From NCBI RefSeq assembly GCF_000204055.1, contig NW_006768779.1:648350-712349 (forward strand): a stretch of 64,000 nucleotides of DNA, written 5' to 3'. The notes under the pieces were generated by a model that had not been told where the DNA came from, searched no databases, and worked only from the letters and a program-made list of their open reading frames with translations. This DNA comes from Melampsora larici-populina 98AG31 (Eukaryota > Basidiomycota > Pucciniomycetes > Pucciniales > Melampsoraceae). Positions 11,132-22,189 of the stretch are shown one piece after another (positions within the stretch are counted from its first letter, which is position 1; the number at the start of each line of letters is the position of its first letter). The position numbers and the translations under genes are program-made.

Positions 11132-14100
11132 TTAGGCAGATGGCACGGGGACATTGGTGGGCGTCTCTTCTTCCGTGATGGAGGCCCAAACCCAACGGTT
11201 CTTGAGCCGCCAGGTAGAGTTGCAGAAGTCAGCGATGCATGAATATGCACGCGGGTCGTTGAGGGCTGAGGTTGATCCCTGAATTTGTAGTTCGTGTAGG
11301 GCGTTGGTGAGGGCTTTGCGTTGGCGTGTGTACCTGTGACAGATGAATAGGTAGTGGTCAATTGTCTCGACCCCCTCTTGGCATTCGCACACGGGGTCGA
11401 AACGTTGTTGGTGTTTGAATAGGTAGGAGTTAAGTTGGATGTGATTGGAACGCAGCTGGGTAATCGTTGCGCATTCGTGTTTCTTGAGTTTGCTGATGGC
11501 CTTGAGGTGCTTCTTAGCCGAGGGAGGGTGGCCGAGCCGCTTGATGTCGTTGATCGAGAAGTTGTTGCTGTCCTTCTTGGACCATTCCTTAATTGCAGAC
11601 GTGAAACCTGCGAGGGCGGGGGTTGATGAAAACGTACTAGGTAAGTCACGTTTAGCCAATGTGTTGGCGATTTTGTCTACCACCTCGTTACCTCTCACCC
11701 CGCGGTGGCCTGGGCACCACCGTATTGTGACCCTTGCATTGGCAAAGGTCACCGCTAGGTAAGAGAGGATTTTGAAAGTCTCCTTTCGATCGAGGAGCGA
11801 GGCGATGGTGGGAGGGCAGTTGCTCAAATCCTTGATAACCGATTGGTTATCAAGGATGATTGAGATTCGTCTGGTGTGGTTGGTGGCGGCGCGCAGGGCG
11901 ATCGTTAGGCCCAGCTGTACTCCTTTGTACTCGGCCTGGTAGATCCCATGAAGGCGGGCCTTTCCTAGGTGCTGGGCTATCGATTTGTTGGTGTTTTGGC
12001 ACCAAGCTGCCGCTGCCGTGTTCTTAGTCGGGATGCGCGAGCCATCAGTGTATATGATGAGGTGTTCAGCAGAGTGGCGGAGGCTTTCGGTTCCTGAGAT
12101 GGCGACGTCCTCGTTGTCCTGGATTAGTGTCGACAGGTTGGAGGGCCGCAGAAGGATTGCCGACGGGTCGACTGGTAATTGTGTGGTGAATTCATCGAAT
12201 TCTTTCCCCAGCTCGTGTTGGAAGAATTGGTGAAAGATGTTGCGGTGGGTGCGAGGTTTCGAGGTTTGAGCCTGTTGAATAAAGGCAAAGAGGGGGTGAT
12301 GGCTGGGCTTCGTGAGGGACTTTGCAATGAAGTTCATGGACTTAGCTCTCAGCCGTGTGTCGGGTCGAAGGAGATTGAGGTCGTGTCTGAGGAAAGGTTT
12401 CGGGGTGGTGTGGAGGGCTCCCAGCGCGGCTCTGGAGCACGTGTTGTCGACTGCTGCAAGCTGCTCCATGAAGTATTTGGGGGGATCGAACGGCAGCCAC
12501 GCTGCTACACCGTAGTCGGTTGCGGCGTGTACTGTGGTTGTCAGGAGAGTCCTCATCAGGTGCGGCGGTATGCCCCATTCCAGTTTGGTTAGGGAGGCTA
12601 TGAAACCTGACCGTTGCTTCCCTTTTGCGAAGACGTCCTGCCGATGTTGGTTGAATGTGAGCTGGCTGTCCAACGTGACGCCTAGCCACTTGGCGCTGTC
12701 GTGAGGGGTCAGTTTCTTCCTCGAGCCGAAGTCGATGGTGGGAGGATCGCCGTCGGCCTTTTCGCGCTTTCTGGTGCTGAAGATCATCCAGTGGCTCTTC
12801 TTGGTGTCGAAGATGGCCCCGTGATGTTCGGCCCATTTTGTTTGGCGATAGGTGAGTGTTTTCATTTTCGATTGTAGTTGGTGCGGGTCCGATGCTGAGG
12901 CTAAAAGGATCACGTCGTCCACAAAACCCAAGGCCTCAGCCCAGGGTATGGAGTTAGCGATGTCCAGCAAGGAAGAGTTATAGAGGAGGTAGAGGAGAGG
13001 AGACAGGGGCGAGCCCTGAGGTAAACCGTGGGTTAAGTCAAAAGGCGTCGATTCGAAGCCATTGAAGGATAGTCGGGTGGATCGATCTACGAGGAATTCG
13101 TTGATGATGTTGAGTGTCTCCGAGTGTAGGCCCTTTTTTGCGAGTGTGTCCAAGAGCCGCGGATGGTGCACCGAAGGGAAGGCAGATTTGACATCTGCGA
13201 ACATTGCTCCCACGATGTTGCCTTTAGCCCACTCGCTTCGAATGAAGGCGGTGAGGTGGACTAAGGCTTCGTGACTGGATCGATTCGGGCGGCCACCATA
13301 GTGGCCGGGGTTGAGAAGGTGAAGCGTTTCCACCTGTTGGGAAAGATGCACGGTGATCAGCTTCTCATAAAGCTTACTGATTGTGTTGAGGAGCGCAATT
13401 GGCCGAAAGGAAGAAGGGGAAGTGTAATCCGACTTCCCCGGTTTTGGTATCATGACCGTGCGCGCTTCCTTCCAACGAGTTGGGAATACGCCGGTGATCG
13501 TGATGCATTGGAAGAGCGTAAGGACGTGTCTCTTGATGACTGGCCACAGCATCTGCCACACCCAGTTCTGGACGCCGTCCCTACCCGGCGCCTTCAAAGG
13601 TGGGCTCGCGTCGACCAAGGTCTTGAGGGACTCCTTGGTTAGCGATGACAATAGCCTGGGCATTGTCGATGGGCTGGACTTCGTTTCTTCTGTCAGAGGG
13701 AGAGAGAGTGGGGTGGTGTCGTCTAAGTTGCACGGGGCTGTCGCCACGCATGTGGCCTTAAACAGCGCGTCAGCTTTGTCGGCATTGGACGTACATGTGG
13801 TCCCTCCCGAGGTGATAAGAGTGTTGATCACCGGGGAGGCTCGGCGTCCAGAGGCGAATTTCTTCGCCTGGAAGAGTGTGTCGTGAGTCAGCGTGGAGAG
13901 GTAAGTCCTCCAGTTGTTCTCCTTGGCCTTGTCGACGGCCTTCTTGAAGCTATTCCGCGCCTTCTTGAAGGCAGCGCGGTCGTCGTCGTTCCGTGTTTTC
14001 TTCATGGTCCTCTCAGCCTTCGCGGCCGCCTTGCGAAGTGGTTCGAGAGTTTTAGGGTCCCACCACCTTTTGTGCTTACCCGGGGGTGGTTTCCACGGGG

Positions 14101-15043
14101 AGTTGTTGTCGAGGGCAGAGGTGATGGCGTCCGTCAGAGCACGGTCAAAGTCGTCAATCATCGTGCGAGTCGTTAGAGCCTGGATCGGTGGTAGGTTGAG
14201 TTGCACCTCGTCTCTGAGTGCAATCCTCTCCACCTTTTTCCAGTTTTTCTGGGTTCGTACCGCTTCGGTAGCGGGTGGCGCCGTGTCGTTACGTAGAGAA
14301 AAGGTTGTGATAAGGGCCTGGTGGTCCGAGAAGTGGCTGGTAAGGCTGTCTTCATCTATGATACATTGCTGGATGGAATCGTCGAGCAGCCCATTGACCC
14401 AAGTCTGGTCGATTGAGGTGCCGAGCGTTGTGCGGGAGCCCACACCAAACGTGGCAACCCCGCTAGGGGATCTCAGGAGCATGTCCCAATTGGACATCAG
14501 GTCCATGAGCCTGTCTGCGTCGCTGTCGTGGGTAGATAAGTGGGCTGGGTTCCACAGTGGTGAATGTAGGTTACAGTCTGTGTTAAGGATTGTGGGTAGG
14601 AGTTGAATGCTTAAAGGCAGGCTCCTCATCAGGTCGTCGTAGGCCGAGAACCCCGAGAAAACCTCAGGGTCGTTGTACACGCTTATAGCAAGCAGCTCGA
14701 AGCCGGATGCAAAAGTGATCGTACAAGCCGCAATGTCTCGCGACGCCGACTGGAGAGGGTTGATCTGCACATTAATGTCTTTTCGAATATATAGACACGC
14801 TCTAGGTCGAGCATTTGTGTTTTTCGCAACAGGAGTGGGACTAATCAGGGTCCAGTTGGAGTGTGAATACGGCAGATAATCGACACCGTTGACGGCAGGT
14901 TCTTGTAAGGACAGTATGGAGAAAAGATTTGTAAATTCAGAATTAAAAAGGGAATTAGAAACGTCGGAAGAGTGGCGGCAATTCAGCTGGAGAATTGATG
15001 CCGTGTCGGGTAAGGTGAGTTTTTGCCTAAGTTGCTCTAACAT
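11132..15043 (-). CDS. LINE ORF2: endonuclease-reverse transcriptase-RNase H
   Basis: A 1303-residue polyprotein that would nick target DNA and copy the element's RNA onto it. From the N-terminus: an exonuclease/endonuclease/phosphatase fold with LQLN, LSLQEP, an NTDCN metal/catalytic motif and SDHQAL; a reverse transcriptase with motif A FADVKSAF, motif B LPQGSPLSP and motif C GFVDD; an RNase H with YTDGS, QAEYKG, LDNQS and the C-terminal GNEVVD; then a Cys/His cluster (CECQ...H...C) typical of these ORF2 ends. Every catalytic residue looked for is present and no frame break is visible. Its ATG lies inside the ORF1 stop (ATGTTAG), so translation probably depends on termination-reinitiation. 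Confidence 0.93.
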   Translation of the reverse strand: MLEQLRQKLTLPDTASILQLNCRHSSDVSNSLFNSEFTNLFSILSLQEPAVNGVDYLPYSHSNWTLISPTPVAKNTNARPRACLYIRKDINVQINPLQSASRDIAACTITFASGFELLAISVYNDPEVFSGFSAYDDLMRSLPLSIQLLPTILNTDCNLHSPLWNPAHLSTHDSDADRLMDLMSNWDMLLRSPSGVATFGVGSRTTLGTSIDQTWVNGLLDDSIQQCIIDEDSLTSHFSDHQALITTFSLRNDTAPPATEAVRTQKNWKKVERIALRDEVQLNLPPIQALTTRTMIDDFDRALTDAITSALDNNSPWKPPPGKHKRWWDPKTLEPLRKAAAKAERTMKKTRNDDDRAAFKKARNSFKKAVDKAKENNWRTYLSTLTHDTLFQAKKFASGRRASPVINTLITSGGTTCTSNADKADALFKATCVATAPCNLDDTTPLSLPLTEETKSSPSTMPRLLSSLTKESLKTLVDASPPLKAPGRDGVQNWVWQMLWPVIKRHVLTLFQCITITGVFPTRWKEARTVMIPKPGKSDYTSPSSFRPIALLNTISKLYEKLITVHLSQQVETLHLLNPGHYGGRPNRSSHEALVHLTAFIRSEWAKGNIVGAMFADVKSAFPSVHHPRLLDTLAKKGLHSETLNIINEFLVDRSTRLSFNGFESTPFDLTHGLPQGSPLSPLLYLLYNSSLLDIANSIPWAEALGFVDDVILLASASDPHQLQSKMKTLTYRQTKWAEHHGAIFDTKKSHWMIFSTRKREKADGDPPTIDFGSRKKLTPHDSAKWLGVTLDSQLTFNQHRQDVFAKGKQRSGFIASLTKLEWGIPPHLMRTLLTTTVHAATDYGVAAWLPFDPPKYFMEQLAAVDNTCSRAALGALHTTPKPFLRHDLNLLRPDTRLRAKSMNFIAKSLTKPSHHPLFAFIQQAQTSKPRTHRNIFHQFFQHELGKEFDEFTTQLPVDPSAILLRPSNLSTLIQDNEDVAISGTESLRHSAEHLIIYTDGSRIPTKNTAAAAWCQNTNKSIAQHLGKARLHGIYQAEYKGVQLGLTIALRAATNHTRRISIILDNQSVIKDLSNCPPTIASLLDRKETFKILSYLAVTFANARVTIRWCPGHRGVRGNEVVDKIANTLAKRDLPSTFSSTPALAGFTSAIKEWSKKDSNNFSINDIKRLGHPPSAKKHLKAISKLKKHECATITQLRSNHIQLNSYLFKHQQRFDPVCECQEGVETIDHYLFICHRYTRQRKALTNALHELQIQGSTSALNDPRAYSCIADFCNSTWRLKNRWVWASITEEETPTNVPVPSA

Positions 15044-16770
15044 TGGACGTTAGTAGCGGAGGCTTCAGGCACGACAACCAGCTTAGGGGAAGCGCTTGGG
15101 TTGTGAGGTGGTAATGTCTCCGCAATGCGCGTAGCGCAGTGCGGGCTGAAAGGAGAGTGGAGGAGATCGTTGTTGCTGGCCTCGAGTAGGCGTTTAACCG
15201 AAGTAGCGGGTTCTAGTTTCAGCAGGGTGCGAATGCACGCAGTGCATTTCATAGGAGTCGTGCCCTTTTGGGGACACACGTGAGCATGGTGTTCCCCACC
15301 ACAGTAAGGGCACATGGCCTTGGCTGTGCACGAGGTTGTGGTGTGTCCCGTCGTGCGACAGTTGTAACATCGTTTGGGAGGATCCCAGCCGTGTTGAGTT
15401 CTGTGCAGGCCTCTACCAAACCAAACTTTGTCCTTGACACACTTGTCGGCCAGGGGTTTGGTGTTGAAGCCTATTAGTAAGGTCGAGTAACGTTTGGAAG
15501 GGTTATCTCGTGATTTGGGAATCAGCCATCTAATGACGGCTGCGTCTTGTAAAAGGTCGGGGTTGGAAGCAATCAGCTCCTCCCTGTGGTCGGTAACATC
15601 AGGGTCAAAGGACATGGGGATGCCGTGGACGAGCACGTTGAAGTGCTCAGGCCTGATTTGTAAGGTGGTGGAGATGGGCGGGAGCCAGCACCTTTCGGTC
15701 AGCCTGATTTTTTCGGCATGAGCTGGGCTTTCAAAGTGGAGGACCAGGTCGTTCGACGGGTGACGTTGTACTGTCTTGACTTTTATAGTAGAGTCAGCGG
15801 ACTCAGTCACTCGCAGGTTGTTGAGGCCAAAGGCGTTGTTAAAGCCTTGGATGAGTTGTGTGATGGACAAATTACCCAATGCCACCTGGGTTTTGTCCAG
15901 CTGGGTTAAGGTAACGGTGTTAGCCGTTCTCTTCTTGGCCAAGGGCAAGGAGCCAGCTTTAGGACTTGCCCGAGGACGCGGTGGTTGCGCCGTAGCGCCA
16001 TCTTGAGGTGCTTTGGACGCTTTAGCTGCGTACGAGTTCGGGTTTGAGGCCGTTGCTCGGTTTTGAGGAGGTTTGCCTGATAAGGCAGGGATGGAGGATA
16101 CGAGAAAGGAAACCTTCTCGTTTAGAACATCAAATTTCTCAGCAAGTGAGATAATCTGGGAATCATTACCCGAGGTATGGCTCGGAGCCGAGGTCATTAA
16201 CGGCGCAGCCGCCCTGGTGGGGCATTCGAGGCTGGACGCCGGTTTATGGAAAAGGGTTTTCTTCGTGTTATCAATCTGGTGCCTATCGAACGCGGCGTTG
16301 ATCAGAACAAGGATGTCGGCGCACGATTCGACGTCGACCTGGATCTTGGAAGGCAAACGACCTCGTGCTGGGAGTTGGATCGCTGAGTTGGCGACCGAGA
16401 CCAGTTTGGTCAACAATGCGGTGAGGGATCGATCGTCTTCGCACCCTGGGAGCATGCGAGAGATCCTTTCGGATCGAGGTGTGTTGGGGGCGAGTCCAGA
16501 GGAGTCTTGTCCTTCCAGACCCGGGGTGGACGTGCGAGCTTTCTTCTTCGAAAACTCGGCCAGAAGGGGGATCTGGTTGCGTTTGGGCAAGGTGTCGATC
16601 GTGTCTGAGAGGATTTCGGTCGGCGGAAGGGAGTCGAGCGAATCGCCTGGAATGGAGGTCAACGCGTCATTACCTTGACAAGACGCGTTCAGATCGGCCG
16701 TTCCGTTGGCCATCCGTTCGAGAGGGTCGTCCTCGACCATCTGGCCCGTGTCGGACGCGCCAGGTGGCAT
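15037..16770 (-). CDS. LINE ORF1: zinc-knuckle RNA-binding protein
   Basis: A 577-residue protein with no enzyme motifs in its first 450 residues, then two zinc knuckles from about residue 468: CYNCRTTGHTTTSC (CX2CX4HX4C) and CPYCGGEHHAHVC (CX2CX3HX4C). Such ORF1 proteins coat element RNA. The ATG at 16770 is the first in frame, and the frame stays open to a TAG that overlaps the ORF2 start by 7 nt. The N-terminal half is Ser/Pro/Ala-rich and probably disordered. Confidence 0.88.
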   Translation of the reverse strand: MPPGASDTGQMVEDDPLERMANGTADLNASCQGNDALTSIPGDSLDSLPPTEILSDTIDTLPKRNQIPLLAEFSKKKARTSTPGLEGQDSSGLAPNTPRSERISRMLPGCEDDRSLTALLTKLVSVANSAIQLPARGRLPSKIQVDVESCADILVLINAAFDRHQIDNTKKTLFHKPASSLECPTRAAAPLMTSAPSHTSGNDSQIISLAEKFDVLNEKVSFLVSSIPALSGKPPQNRATASNPNSYAAKASKAPQDGATAQPPRPRASPKAGSLPLAKKRTANTVTLTQLDKTQVALGNLSITQLIQGFNNAFGLNNLRVTESADSTIKVKTVQRHPSNDLVLHFESPAHAEKIRLTERCWLPPISTTLQIRPEHFNVLVHGIPMSFDPDVTDHREELIASNPDLLQDAAVIRWLIPKSRDNPSKRYSTLLIGFNTKPLADKCVKDKVWFGRGLHRTQHGWDPPKRCYNCRTTGHTTTSCTAKAMCPYCGGEHHAHVCPQKGTTPMKCTACIRTLLKLEPATSVKRLLEASNNDLLHSPFSPHCATRIAETLPPHNPSASPKLVVVPEASATNVQC

Positions 16771-16860
16771 CTTGCGCTAGTTATCGGCGCTCGACGAGGG
16801 GTGAGGGGGGTCGAAAAAGTTAGGAGAATGGGTTGGCGAAGCTGAAATTCCGGGTCACGT

Positions 16861-19689
16861 GATCTTAGAAAAAAGCTGTACGAAGTCAGAATCTCCCAGG
16901 TAAGTGACATCAGTTTACCTGCATTTGTGTGAAGTCAAGGTATATTGCAATTCAAACATGAAGCCTCCCTCGCAGTGTTCTCGCGTACTCAAGGTTGACC
17001 AATCCAATGATTGTGATGGAAGAACTTGAAGACAGAAGACTGCCTTGTCAGCATTCCGAATCCATCATTAGTCTTGAAATTTGTTCGATGCAAGCTCTCC
17101 TTATACTTCTACAGGCTGATGCACGTCTTGGAACTCCTATGTTACCGAAGGCCAAAGCCTAGAACTAACTGGATCGATGCCTGACGGGTACCAATGGATT
17201 AATCGATGGTCACTGGTTAATCTTGCCGACGTGGCTGGCAGTGGTGGTGCTTGCTCTATACACACCATCATACATCAAATGAGAACATAACTCCGTCTCT
17301 GGGGTTTCTTATTGAAGGGCACAGTCTGTATCTCTATCGAGACATTTCTGGCTGAATGATTGGGGCCTCCATCTTCTTGAATCGAGGCTTGCCGCGGCCA
17401 CTTAAATCCAGCTGGGTGAAAGCTAGGGCTCAATGCTCTAAATCTGGGAACAAGATACTTCTGAATTGGCAAGTGTGGATGCATATGTATACTGCACGGT
17501 GAATCGTGTCTAGCGAACCCGAGAGCCATATAGAGGCCAATGAAATACTTTTCAATGTTCAAGTCAAAGAGTTGATCATATGAAGTAAATAATGCTGGAG
17601 TTCCTGATGCCGTAGTACTTCCATATCAACTATTTGATGGGCCTTCAAGCCTTTGCCTGCCCTGGCATTACTTCCATCCTCCTTCTCATGGGACTCCTTT
17701 TGGCTCATGCCTGAAGGGATGGATGGGAAACTCAAACTGACGTCGTAGTCCGCCCAAGTGACACAAACATGCAAAAAGAGAATGATGATTTTACAGCTGT
17801 TTCAAAAACAAAAGTGGTCCGTGGTTATTAATCTTGCGAGAAAGGTCAAATCCGGAGGACTGTACACAGATCTTGATGCCAATGTTTGAGCAGGCTTGAC
17901 CTCTTCTGCTCCCAATCCAGATAAATAACTCAGTTGAGTAAAATAAATTAATCGGGGATATGAAAAAACAAAATAACAAACAAAGACAGCCACTTTTATT
18001 TTCAAAACAGCTGTAATACCACAGTGATCATCTCAACCTCAGTAAACAGAAGACAAGATGATTTGTATCAATATGGTCTTCCAAATCATCACTTGATAAT
18101 TACAAAGCTGACCTTCTGCAAATGTAAGGATTCATGTGTTGGGCGGGAGCAATTGGCCTGCCCCAGAGGCTTGAGTTTAGGTTTAGGTCTATTCAATTTC
18201 CACCCAGTTACTGTGTGCTAATGGGTAAAAGTTTGTCGTTTAGCATCTAAATTGTCCAAATTCCATCTCAAAGTCCTGGCAAAGATGAAGTGGAGCAGGA
18301 AGAAGGAGATTGTGAGGATCATACTCAGGACACTACCAGCATAAAGTAATTTTCCCAAGTAAAAATGAATAGATTTAGAGCAAAAAATGATTGAAAATGC
18401 ATTTGATCAGCATTATTCAGCATTAAATGAGCATTTTTGATTAAAAATGCATTAAATGTAATCATTTTTTCCTTGAGAAAATTACCTTTTGCTGGGAGTG
18501 GTATGAGCTCAAAGCCCCCAATGCTGCTAGGGTGCCCAACTTTTTTCAAAAGTGAGAACGGTGACTGACCCCACTGTTCCCTGAGATTTTTTTCTCTATA
18601 TCCAGGACAGCTGCCGGACCCTGACCCCCAACAAGAGCCGCCGTGTTACCGGGGGATATCAGGGACCCCCAGTACCCAGTGATTCCCAGCAAATCTTGCT
18701 GAGCACAACATCTTCAAAACTTTGTTTCACCACTTTCTGTTGGTATTTGTAATTGAAAGGGACATACAAACTTGACACAACATACTTATGGTGATTCTTG
18801 TATGTGAAATTGACCAGTTGAAACTTGAGAATCAAGATGGATTGTGTAAAATTCTGACTCAGGGTCCCCAAGGAGAAGCACTTTTTTGCCTCTCAGAACA
18901 ACCCCAGGGACTGACTATCCCTGCAGGTCTGGGACCCTTGGGAGGCCAGAACAACCCCCCAACCTGCCCGGGTGAACCGTGGGGATCCCCAATTTGGTGG
19001 GTCTTGGGGCTCATCCTGAGATCAAACTGAGAGAGGTTATATAGATACCAATTCAATATTTGAGTTGAAGCAGAACAACCTACAATTGGTTTTGATGAGG
19101 GGTCTGAGAACAAGGATTGGGGCAAGCATGACTTTTCAATGATTTTTCTTAACAACTGTTGATGAAATGCCTCCTTTGATTACTTATGCAGTATCATGAG
19201 ATAAAAAACATGCTATTTTTGATGTCCTTGAGAGTTTTGGACTTTGTTTGCTTTTTTGAGGGATTGAGAGCCTCAGTGCACCCACTACAAGTGTACCTTT
19301 GGAAAGTTCAAAATCTGCTCCCTGGCCTGCCCCAAATTTAAAACCCGCACCCACCAAGCAATTAAGGATGATACCATCTTGGTTGTTCTTGTTGTAGACT
19401 GTTCTCATACCTATGTGGGACGGCCACAGTGCAGTCCCAATTGGACAACTATAAGCACTGGCCACTCAGCATCAGCTCTGGTTATCTGTCTCTTGTGTAA
19501 CTTGAAGCTGTAAAATTACATCTGGATGTGTCTCTTTGTCAGCCTGAGACTTAAAACAGGTGGCTTTAAGAGAATCAAAGCTGAATACTTGTGCGCTTGA
19601 TGCGTCTTTCTTGGCTTTGTTACAGTATCTTACTGAAGTAAATTCAAGCCTTCATAAACAGGAGCTGGCGACTCCATGTTGTCTTAGGT
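16861..19689. other. Intergenic, no supported gene
   Basis: Two adjoining minus-strand open frames (17275-17562 and 17559-17774) are offset by a frame. They read like one decayed coding stretch of about 160 codons, but no family was recognised. An imperfect foldback of AAAATGC/GCATTTT words lies at about 18385-18470. The 18590-19030 stretch is G/C-run rich (CCCC/GGGG words), unlike its surroundings, and may be another repeat. Confidence 0.35.
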
Positions 19690-20480
19690 GCGGGATGGCT
19701 ACCGCTGCCTGATAATCGCTGAAAGGTCTGTTCCGATCAGGGTCTTCTGAGGTAGGTACAAGAGTACTCCTGTCTCAGGTATATGCAGTCTAGTTTCTAT
19801 GTATTAATAAAGAGACGTCTTCATTAATAACAATCTTTGAAAACATCTTGGACGGTGGAAGGTAATGTATGTCTAGTTTCTACATATTGATAAAGAAGCG
19901 TCTTTATCAATAATGAGCTTCGATAACATTTTGGACGATAAGATGAAGTAGATGTTGGGATCTTTAGTTCGATAACAACATTCTTTAGTGAAAAGATACA
20001 CGATAACAGTTATAAAAAACGGTAAGAGTCAAATAAAAAAGATAGGATCAATAAAGTGGATACTAAATTGGATACGATCTAAGTTAAAAGTATGAGCTGG
20101 TTTTTTAGTGAAAAGTTATAGAGTTTGATTTCTAAAAGTAAAGTTGTTGGTTTTTAAAAGGTTGATTCTCCTCTTTTTGGATGAATGGAATCCTTGTTTA
20201 TATATTTGAGTGAGTCATTTGTTCTGAGCTAGACTGTCAGGGTTTTCCTGGATGCTGTCATCAGGGTTCTCATCTGGTACGCTGAAACCAGTAACAGATA
20301 CTCCCTGTGTTAGATCACTAACACTCCTTGGAAATAGGGTCTTGGATCCTTTGAGCTTGGTTGCCATTGACTAGTGGATACTTTTACACCGGATCTGCTG
20401 TTCTGACATTGGGAGTATTGTAGAATACTCCTCATGACTGACACTCTTATACTAATAGGTCTGAGCAGAATATCTGCAAC
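19690..20480. repeat. Second hairpin-rich repeat segment
   Basis: It holds an imperfect tandem duplication (unit starting TCTAGTTTCTA, near 19788 and 19873), each copy with a long hairpin: arms ATTAATAAAGA/TCTTCATTAAT and ATTGATAAAGA/TCTTTATCAAT, both with 4-nt loops. Further perfect hairpins follow: GTGTTAG/CTAACAC near 20308 and GGAGTATT/AATACTCC near 20412, again with 4-nt loops. It shares the style, and the words GATAACAGTTAT, with the 1-1640 segment. A degenerate LTR is possible; no coding remnant was found. Confidence 0.5.
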
Positions 20481-20487
20481 CTTGGTA

Positions 20488-21011
20488 CAGTCAAACCCGC
20501 GCTAATGCATAAATTGGGGAGTTGATTTTTGCTATGCATTATCGCGGGTTATGCAAATAGGCATAAACCCCCATAATGCATATTTGTATGCATTTAGGCC
20601 TAGATGCATTGAAATATGTGTTATGACTGATTTTTGTTGAGATTGTATAAGTTTATGCAATAGTATGTTTGTATTTTGCGCAGGTACAAGGACAAGATAT
20701 TTTTTTGACACAGAAAAAAACACCACTAGGGGTCGGTTTGACCCCATAGAGGGCTCATTGCTGCCTGATGTTGCCAAAATCTTACTTGCAAAGGATTCAA
20801 TCAGAGTTCAATGGAAAAAAACACATCCTGGGGCGCTTTGTAGGCATGCACTATGACTTTGGGGACTTGAAAAGAAGTATGCATTATGGTTTTTGACATA
20901 ATTATGCAATTAATGACAAAATTGGCCCGCACCAGCTGGGTGGAAACCCAAACTTATGCATTTTGGCTGGTTATGCATGTGTGCAGGTATGCATGTGCGC
21001 GGGTTTGACTG
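20488..21011. mobile_element. Pogo/Fot1-type MITE, TA target duplication
   Basis: The 524-bp element starts CAGTCAAACCCGCGC and ends with the exact complement, flanked by TA (20486-20487 and 21012-21013). CAG...CTG ends with a TA duplication fit the pogo/Tigger/Fot1 branch of Tc1/mariner. Inner TIR parts repeat ATGCAT words. The 60-80 codon frames inside have no DDE features, so it is non-autonomous. Confidence 0.85.
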
Positions 21012-21013
21012 TA

Positions 21014-21494
21014 TATGAACTCACTACATGCAGCTACCAATGTGATGTAATGGGTGCTCAGGTGTGCTTTTATTGATTACCTTGAGGAGCCTTGTGAACA
21101 AATCATGGTAACACTTGGAGTTTTGGATCCTTCATCAAAATCATATCATCTGATATAAGAGCAATAGGAGGAACAAGGAAATACAAGCTGTGTGTGATCA
21201 AGAGCGCAAGCCTCCCCTTTTGGATATATGATATGATACATATATCTGCAACAGGCTTCAATGTCACAAAAAGATCCATTACCACAGAAATTCCACAGAA
21301 CCCTAAAATCATACCAAGCCTCCCCAGTGCTTCTTGACTGGCAGAAAGATGTTAAGCACAGGCTGACATGTGATAATGTGTGGTTTAGGAATGTGCTTAT
21401 GTAGCCTAACCATCATGGCAATGGGGTAATTTTTGAGCAGGTGAATTACTGTAACATTTTACAGCTGTTGCAAGAAAGATTGACCACTTTCTAA
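21014..21494. other. Spacer between two MITEs, nothing recognised
   Basis: AT-rich DNA with no coherent reading frame on either strand. Confidence 0.4.
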
Positions 21495-21637
21495 GGGTAC
21501 TCATAGTAATGTATGTAGCACTACATACTTTTTGCTATATACTTTTTTTGGTGGGGAAGACAAGGCCAAAAGTATATATTTTTCTTTTTCCCTGCCAAAA
21601 AAAAGTATGTAGCGCTACATACTGACTTTGAGTACCC
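21495..21637. mobile_element. GGGTACTC-type foldback MITE (143 bp)
   Basis: Ends GGGTACTCA (21495) and the complement (to 21637), followed by GTATGTAG palindromes near each end. The target duplication is not clear (left TAA, right TTT). The TIR matches that of the element at 33651-33804 closely. Confidence 0.7.
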
Positions 21638-22189
21638 TTTCTTTGGAGGAAGTTGTCTCCAGAGTGTGTAAAGTCAGAGAAACAACTTGATTGATTACAG
21701 GTGTTTTTTGTCTGTATTCTTTCAATTAGCAGAGAGACAAAACCAAGTGAGGGTCAGGTTGTGGACGCGCCAACACACATCTTGTTGTACTTTTTTGTGC
21801 CTAGGTGCCACTTGAAGCGGTGGGTACTTTTTTTTGCTCAGAGCTGAAATGCTGCTTTTTAATCAAAGTTTATTCTACATTTGTATTGCTGGAGCTATCT
21901 ATAGTGCTTATTGCTGAACATAAGGAAAAGTAGAATGGGCTTGTGTCCCAAAGATTGGAATTTGAAAAGCAAGAAAAAACTATCAATTGTTCCAAAAAGT
22001 TATGGACACAGAGTCCTCAATCTCACAATTCCAAAACTACTTTTGTAATCCGAAAAAGGGGAGTTTTGGCAGAGGGGATAGCTTTTGGATATGTGATCTG
22101 ATTTGCTTTTTTTGGGGGGTAAGCACTATACCACAGCAATGTTGCATTTAAAGGTGAGATAGATTAAAAATAGTTGTCATCATATTACT
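21638..22189. other. Intergenic, nothing recognised
   Basis: No coding features or repeat boundaries seen. Confidence 0.4.

Larger units (their letters stand above)
10947..16860 (-). mobile_element. Intact-looking non-LTR retrotransposon (LINE, Tad/I-like)
   Basis: On the minus strand the element runs from a 5' end near 16860 (not fixed) through ORF1 and ORF2 to a poly(A) tail, seen as 17 T at 10947-10963. ORF1 is a zinc-knuckle protein; ORF2 has endonuclease, reverse transcriptase and RNase H. This order and the RNase H fit fungal Tad1/I-group LINEs. Both ORFs are open for their full length, so the copy could be recent and perhaps active. No exact target duplication was found: TCTCCC occurs next to the tail (left) and near 16895 (right), but the match is too short to accept. 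The GC content of the body is clearly higher than that of the flanks. Confidence 0.92.

Noticed and set aside
11122..11649. Open frames of 60-230 codons on the plus strand and other frames across 11435-16823
   Set aside because: They lie opposite or inside the long LINE ORFs, follow their codon structure, and show no features of their own.
16880..16900. TCTCCC next to the LINE poly(A) tail and again past its 5' end as a target duplication
   Set aside because: Only about six bases match and the 5' end of the element is not fixed.
17275..17774. Two adjoining minus-strand frames as one frameshifted gene
   Set aside because: No family recognised, no splice sites that reconnect them, and no second copy to compare.
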